Virus record (IMG/VR): IMGVR_UViG_3300015076_000006
Location: 1-42,111 of that record
Direction: 5' to 3' (one strand)
DNA: 42,111 bases
From: a virus
Below, piece after piece: positions 39,218 through 42,111 of the stretch. The notes under the pieces were generated by a model. The model ran no database searches, was not told where the DNA came from, and worked only from the letters and a program-made list of their open reading frames with translations. The translations under genes and the position numbers were made by a program. The first letter of the stretch is position 1. Each line of letters begins with the position of its first letter.

Positions 39218-39579
39218 CCAAGCCTCTGCGTCGGTTCAATGGTGACAATCACAGCGCCGTTCATGAGCTTGTGGGCTTTGACGGGCTCGCCGTAAGTAAA
39301 TCTGGAATCGTCAATGCCAATCGTCTTGGAAATGCTGTCGATGAGCGGCTTGGCGGCTGCCAGCATATTGTCGGTATCTCTGGCGCGGTTGTCGGGCGGG
39401 TGAAATGTGAATGTCAGCTTTGCCCCGAATGCCTCAACCCGCTTCACGCCATGTGCCTGTAGGATATTATCGCACCAGCTGCGATACTTCTTGACCGCAC
39501 GGGCTTTAGCTGCCCAATGGCCCTTGTTGTTGGGGCTGAGTTCCTTGGGTGGCCATAAGAAGGCAATGGGGCCGATCAT
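39214..39579 (-). CDS. rusA: RusA-like Holliday junction resolvase
   Basis: The 121-aa protein has the RusA pattern: a beta start (MIGPIAFLWPPKELSPNNK), then PPDNRARDTDN with D68 and D70, the helix NMLAAAKPLIDSISKTIGID with D81 and D90/D91, all in the metal-binding layout. It resolves four-way junctions during phage recombination or packaging. Together with ERF it completes a recombination set. Starts in an ATGA overlap with M2. Confidence 0.92.
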   Translation of the reverse strand: MIGPIAFLWPPKELSPNNKGHWAAKARAVKKYRSWCDNILQAHGVKRVEAFGAKLTFTFHPPDNRARDTDNMLAAAKPLIDSISKTIGIDDSRFTYGEPVKAHKLMNGAVIVTIEPTQRLG

Positions 39580-40256
39580 ATCATAGCCTCCTGCTTGGCT
39601 TGGGGTTCTGGCGGGGCAATGAATAGATCAGGCTGGGCGTATGCTTTGCGGATGCGGTTGCAGGCGATCTCGAAATAGTCTGGATCAAGTTCGATTCCGA
39701 TGAACTTGCGGCCTAGCTTGACACAGGCCACGCCCGTAGTGCCGCTGCCCATGAAGGGGTCGAGAATGGTTTGGGCGTCGGGTAAGAACTCAAGGCACCA
39801 TTTCATAAGCTCAACGGGCTTCTGGGTTGGGTGTTGGCGGCCAATCTGTCTAACTTCAGACCCCTGAATAGAGAGGTCAAACATCCTTAAACTTTTACCA
39901 AAGTTTCGCCACGCAAACTCGCCATCGGCGTAATGCATTCCGCGAAATGTCTTGTTCCAAACCAACGGCCCAACACAGGGGGGTAAATCAAAATAGTTTC
40001 CTCCCCAGATTATTTGTTTAGGAGCCAAATCAAAAGACTGTTTAAGAATTTCGCCCACGTTGCCGGATGAATCCCATGCGTTGATTTTGTCGCATTCTTC
40101 TTGGCTCAAGCTGTTTCCACCAGTTGATGACCATGAACCAATCCCATAAGGCGGATCAGTCACCACAGCATCAACCTTGCCAAGCGTGGGCAACACATCG
40201 CGGCAATCGGCCAAGATCAGGCGGCAATCTCCAATGATTTCCTCGCGGAAGCTCAC
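39576..40256 (-). CDS. DNA methyltransferase M2 (N4/N6, DPPY type; GTG start)
   Basis: GTG at 40256 (VSFREEIIGDCR) is chosen because GGGAGG lies upstream and the stop of the previous gene is at 40258; the reading frame continues upstream without a start that fits. DPPYG is near residue 34 and DPFMGSGTT near 168, with WNKTFRGMHYADGEFAWRNF in the target region. The ends match M1 at DNA level while the centre differs. Its target likely differs from M1. Confidence 0.8.
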   Translation of the reverse strand: MSFREEIIGDCRLILADCRDVLPTLGKVDAVVTDPPYGIGSWSSTGGNSLSQEECDKINAWDSSGNVGEILKQSFDLAPKQIIWGGNYFDLPPCVGPLVWNKTFRGMHYADGEFAWRNFGKSLRMFDLSIQGSEVRQIGRQHPTQKPVELMKWCLEFLPDAQTILDPFMGSGTTGVACVKLGRKFIGIELDPDYFEIACNRIRKAYAQPDLFIAPPEPQAKQEAMI

Positions 40257-40257
40257 T

Positions 40258-40563
40258 TCACCCTCCCAGCCGATAGCGGTGCAGCCCGCGCCGAATGTAA
40301 ACCTGCTCGACTTTAAACCCGCCAAAAGAGGGCTTGCGAAAATCACGGAGCCGCGCTGAAATGCTGGCTTCCGGATCGCCGCACCTGTCGGCAAGCTCGC
40401 GCAATGACCACCAGCGGCCATCGCTCATTGCATCCCAAACCCGTTGGGCTTGGGCATTGAGGCGCTTCACGTCGCGCTTGTGGTTGAATGTCTCCCCTGC
40501 CCGATCACCAAGGATGGATTGCGGGGGCGGTGGCGTCCAGTCCAAGAGGTCAGGCTGCATCAC
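40258..40563 (-). CDS. Winged helix-turn-helix protein (101 aa)
   Basis: The C-terminal 70 residues look like a small winged helix: RVWDAMSDGRWWSLRELADR, then ASISARLRDFRKP and a beta wing (FKVEQVYIRRGLHRYRL). The first 40 residues are Pro-rich. Probably a DNA-binding regulator or replication accessory. Joined by overlap to the upstream gene and 1 bp from the M2 start. Confidence 0.7.
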   Translation of the reverse strand: MMQPDLLDWTPPPPQSILGDRAGETFNHKRDVKRLNAQAQRVWDAMSDGRWWSLRELADRCGDPEASISARLRDFRKPSFGGFKVEQVYIRRGLHRYRLGG

Positions 40564-40844
40564 GCGTCCACCCGTGTTGGTGCAGGGTTAAGCATGGCAG
40601 TGAAGATGGATATGTCTGTTTTAACTCCGGGGCGGAAACGAGAAGCACGAAATCCAGAACAATCACCCGAGGATATGATTGCCCGCGGAACCTCGCAAAG
40701 ACAAACACAGAGAGTGTCATCTTCGTTAAAATATGTTGATGAAATCGTATAAACTTTGTGTTTCTTAATCCAATCTCTTTGAGAAACCGAAACGAAGTCA
40801 TCCACGCAAACCACTTCCTGCCCGACATAAAAGTTATTGCTCAC
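40560..40844 (-). CDS. Conserved phage protein (94 aa)
   Basis: The sequence has VGQEVVCVDDFVSV, KKHKVYTISSTYFNEDDTL and ASRFRPGVKTDISIFTAML, a pattern seen in small conserved phage proteins with SH3-like beta folds. No role known. Overlaps both neighbours by ATGA, so it is co-translated with the early leftward genes. Confidence 0.75.
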   Translation of the reverse strand: MSNNFYVGQEVVCVDDFVSVSQRDWIKKHKVYTISSTYFNEDDTLCVCLCEVPRAIISSGDCSGFRASRFRPGVKTDISIFTAMLNPAPTRVDA

Positions 40845-41173
40845 TTCAATTCGCCTTTCTCGCCAGCCACAGCATCAGCCACGCGAACCAAAGAACGAGG
40901 CGGAAGCAGCAGGGATTTGACAGCCCCCGCCTCAAGGTTGCCGTCGGGGAGATCTGCGCGAGGAATCAGCGCTTGGACGCGACGGGGTTTGTAATTCACT
41001 GGACGAATCATCTTTTCGGGGTTTAGCCGAAACCGCTCGGCTGTATCCCTAATCCGTTGAATATAGTTGTAAATGGTGCTTTCCTTCATAGAATAGCGTC
41101 GGGCCATGTCGTTTGTGTCGCGTCCAGTGTTCCACATGCGGGCGGCGGCGGAAATGGTGAATAGCTCGGTCAT
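40841..41173 (-). CDS. Helix-turn-helix regulatory protein (110 aa)
   Basis: A helix-turn-helix at about residues 17-45 (TNDMARRYSMKESTIYNYIQ) is followed by a basic linker (RPVNYKPRRVQALIPRADLP) and a C-terminal hydrophobic/charged helix. It is probably a transcriptional regulator or replication accessory. Second gene of the leftward operon, starting in an ATGA overlap with the Cro-like gene. Confidence 0.7.
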   Translation of the reverse strand: MTELFTISAAARMWNTGRDTNDMARRYSMKESTIYNYIQRIRDTAERFRLNPEKMIRPVNYKPRRVQALIPRADLPDGNLEAGAVKSLLLPPRSLVRVADAVAGEKGELK

Positions 41174-41376
41174 GCTGCTGTTCCGTTGCGCTTTAGAAGG
41201 TCGGGGCGCAGCTTTTCAAGGGGAATGCCTGTCAACTCAGCCACGCGGAATATCCGCTCGGCTGGCACCCGTCCTTCGGCCCATTGCCATATTGCGCCGG
41301 GGGTTACTTTCAGGTCATTTGCCAGTTGGGTGCCGCGACCATGTTCGGCGTCAAGATATTTGCGAAGTTCACTCAT
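41170..41376 (-). CDS. Cro/YdaS-like repressor (68 aa)
   Basis: The protein has a classic lambda-type helix-turn-helix: RGTQLANDLKVTPGAIWQWA, then EGRVPAERIFRVAELTGI. Size and position at the start of the leftward operon, facing a divergent promoter region, are typical of Cro/YdaS proteins. It would bind the operators in 41377-41521. No CI-type partner is seen. Confidence 0.8.
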   Translation of the reverse strand: MSELRKYLDAEHGRGTQLANDLKVTPGAIWQWAEGRVPAERIFRVAELTGIPLEKLRPDLLKRNGTAA

Positions 41377-41384
41377 GGCTGGAA

Positions 41385-41412
41385 CCTATAGCATAACTAA
41401 CATGCTTTGCAA
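41385..41412 (-). promoter_or_regulatory. Leftward early promoter (PL-like)
   Basis: On the minus strand, TTGCAA (41407-41412) and TATAGG (41385-41390) lie 16 bases apart, with an extended -10 TGC directly before. The +1 falls near 41378, just before the Cro-like ATG (41376), so the leader is very short. The core TATGCTATA (complement of 41387-41395) is repeated in the rightward promoter, a likely shared operator. Confidence 0.6.
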
Positions 41413-41465
41413 TAGGGATTTTCGGGCTAGTTGAAAATTATGTTTAGCCGCCCTGCATTTTTCTC

Positions 41466-41493
41466 TTGCATCAATCTATAGGTATGCTATACC
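41466..41493 (+). promoter_or_regulatory. Rightward early promoter (PR-like) with operator
   Basis: TTGCAT (41466-41471) and TATACC (41488-41493) are 16 bases apart, with extended -10 TGC. TATGCTATA (41483-41491) is inside a palindrome GGTAT-GCT-ATACC (41481-41493), a good Cro-like operator. Divergent with the leftward promoter about 55 bp away, so a bound repressor could control both. Confidence 0.6.
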
Positions 41494-41496
41494 ACC

Positions 41497-41516
41497 CCCT
41501 CATCAACACATGAGGG
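41497..41516 (+). promoter_or_regulatory. Leader hairpin covering RBS of first rightward gene
   Basis: CCCTCAT (41497-41503) pairs with ATGAGGG (41510-41516), with a 6-base loop. The right arm contains the GAGGG ribosome binding site, 6 bases before ATG 41522, so the hairpin can hide it. This mirrors the hairpin at 36545-36568. Confidence 0.55.
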
Positions 41517-41521
41517 CGAAT

Positions 41522-42111
41522 ATGAACAAAGCAACACGAGAAACCGCCGAGAAAGTCATTGAGCTTCTTGGCCATGGCCTGACCAGCGGCAAGGGTAAAC
41601 CAATTCCCGGCCAGATGTGCGTTGAGGCCGCTGTCTGTTACGCGATGGGCCTGCCGCACGGCGATGAACCTGTCTGCGTCTCGCCCGCCATTCGCGCTTT
41701 CAAGATCAGGCTGAATGATAGCAATTGGTCATCCAACACGGCCCGCGCTGAGGGCATGAAGCGGCTGGCCATTGCGCAGTTAAATAGCGCTGGTGCAGTT
41801 GATGATAAGGAATTTGCCAAGCGCTGCGTCGATCTAGCCATTCGCAAGATAGTGCCATTTGCATTGCGTGAGGCCGCACGAGTTCACCCAAAGCAGGAGC
41901 ATAAGGACGCGCTGGAAACGGCGGCTAAGCGTTGTGAGACAGAAGGCACAAGAGAAGCGGCTCTAGAAGCAAAAACCGCCGCCTACGCCGCCGCCAACGC
42001 CGCCGCCAACGCCGCCGCTCGCGACAAATTCTTGGCTTTCGTCGCCGAAGAAGTCGTTCAAATCCTGATCGACATGAAAGCCCCAGGCACTGAGTGGCTT
42101 GATCTTGCTCC
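41522..42111 (+). CDS. Ala/Asn-repeat early protein, N-terminal part (split by window ends)
   Basis: First gene of the rightward unit. It has no recognised enzymatic motif, but a conserved N-terminal domain (KATRETAEKVIELLGHG, GQMCVEAAVCYAMGLPHGDE, SPAIRAFKIRLNDSNWSSNT) is common in alphaproteobacterial phages. An Ala/Asn/Tyr low-complexity tract begins near residue 150 with GCC-rich codons, then runs into the tail that continues at base 1. The repeat length at this end differs from that at the start of the window. Both versions stay in frame. Confidence 0.85.
   Translation, partial: MNKATRETAEKVIELLGHGLTSGKGKPIPGQMCVEAAVCYAMGLPHGDEPVCVSPAIRAFKIRLNDSNWSSNTARAEGMKRLAIAQLNSAGAVDDKEFAKRCVDLAIRKIVPFALREAARVHPKQEHKDALETAAKRCETEGTREAALEAKTAAYAAANAAANAAARDKFLAFVAEEVVQILIDMKAPGTEWLDLA
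41986..42111 (+). repeat. Terminal direct repeat, right copy (circular overlap)
   Basis: Identical to 18-143 (126 bp). Just before it, the right end reads ACC-GCC-GCC-TAC-GCC while the left end reads TAC-GCC-TAC-GCC-AAC, so the two ends disagree in the repeat tract. The physical genome ends are not shown by this overlap. Confidence 0.9.

Noticed and set aside
41170-42111. Temperate phage with integrase/attachment site
   Set aside because: A Cro-like protein is present but no integrase, excisionase or CI-like repressor was found anywhere in the window.

Overview
The window is an apparently complete genome of a short-tailed (podovirus-like), tailed-phage type virus of about 42 kb, opened at an arbitrary point. 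Bases 18-143 and 41986-42111 are identical (126 bp) and lie in the same gene, so the sequence closes into a circle of about 41.97 kb. The mid-to-high GC content and several small conserved phage proteins (the MAILNYTTKI family at 3532, the MKFPPVSAGEW family at 35867, DUF551- and DUF1376-type proteins) suggest an alphaproteobacterial host, possibly Rhizobiales. This is inference, not proof. There is no integrase, CI-type repressor, DNA polymerase, RNA polymerase, tRNA or CRISPR array, so replication and transcription must rely on the host.

There are two divergent transcription units that meet tail to tail. They start from a compact divergent promoter region (41377-41521) where both predicted -10 regions carry the same TATGCTATA core. 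The rightward early unit runs from 41522 through the closure point to 5187. It holds small unknown proteins, an ERF single-strand annealing protein, a NinB-like protein and an HNH endonuclease. The leftward unit runs from 41376 down to 5218 and ends at an intrinsic terminator at 5159-5185.

The leftward unit is modular. From 41.4 to 36.7 kb lie a Cro-like regulator, other helix-turn-helix proteins, two mosaic DNA methyltransferases, a RusA resolvase, a DnaA domain IV-like protein and a DUF1376 protein. The DUF1376 gene contains 11-bp-periodic iterons that look like a replication origin. At 36.6 kb a good sigma-70 promoter drives a NusG-like gene. About 400 bp below that gene's last small partner lies a 546-bp non-coding, hairpin-rich region (35112-35657), followed by the late genes. 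From 34.3 to 9.6 kb come small terminase, a lytic transglycosylase-bearing virion protein, large terminase, portal, surface and tail-spike proteins, scaffold, an SU10-like capsid protein, a decoration protein, two adaptors, a tail hub, internal virion proteins and a tail fibre. From 9.6 to 6.8 kb is a lysis region: an XhlA-like membrane protein, a membrane-anchored trypsin-like protease, an M15 endolysin with a nested holin-like product, and overlapping spanins. The unit ends with a HExxH mini-protein, a metallophosphoesterase and a dATP/dGTP diphosphohydrolase-like protein.

The most notable points are the candidate iteron origin, the palindromic element with flanking direct repeats in the leader before the late genes (with a NusG-like antiterminator encoded just upstream), the nested endolysin/holin gene, the methyltransferase pair that differ only in their cores, and the protease in the lysis module. 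Function calls rest on reading motifs by eye; no database search was possible.
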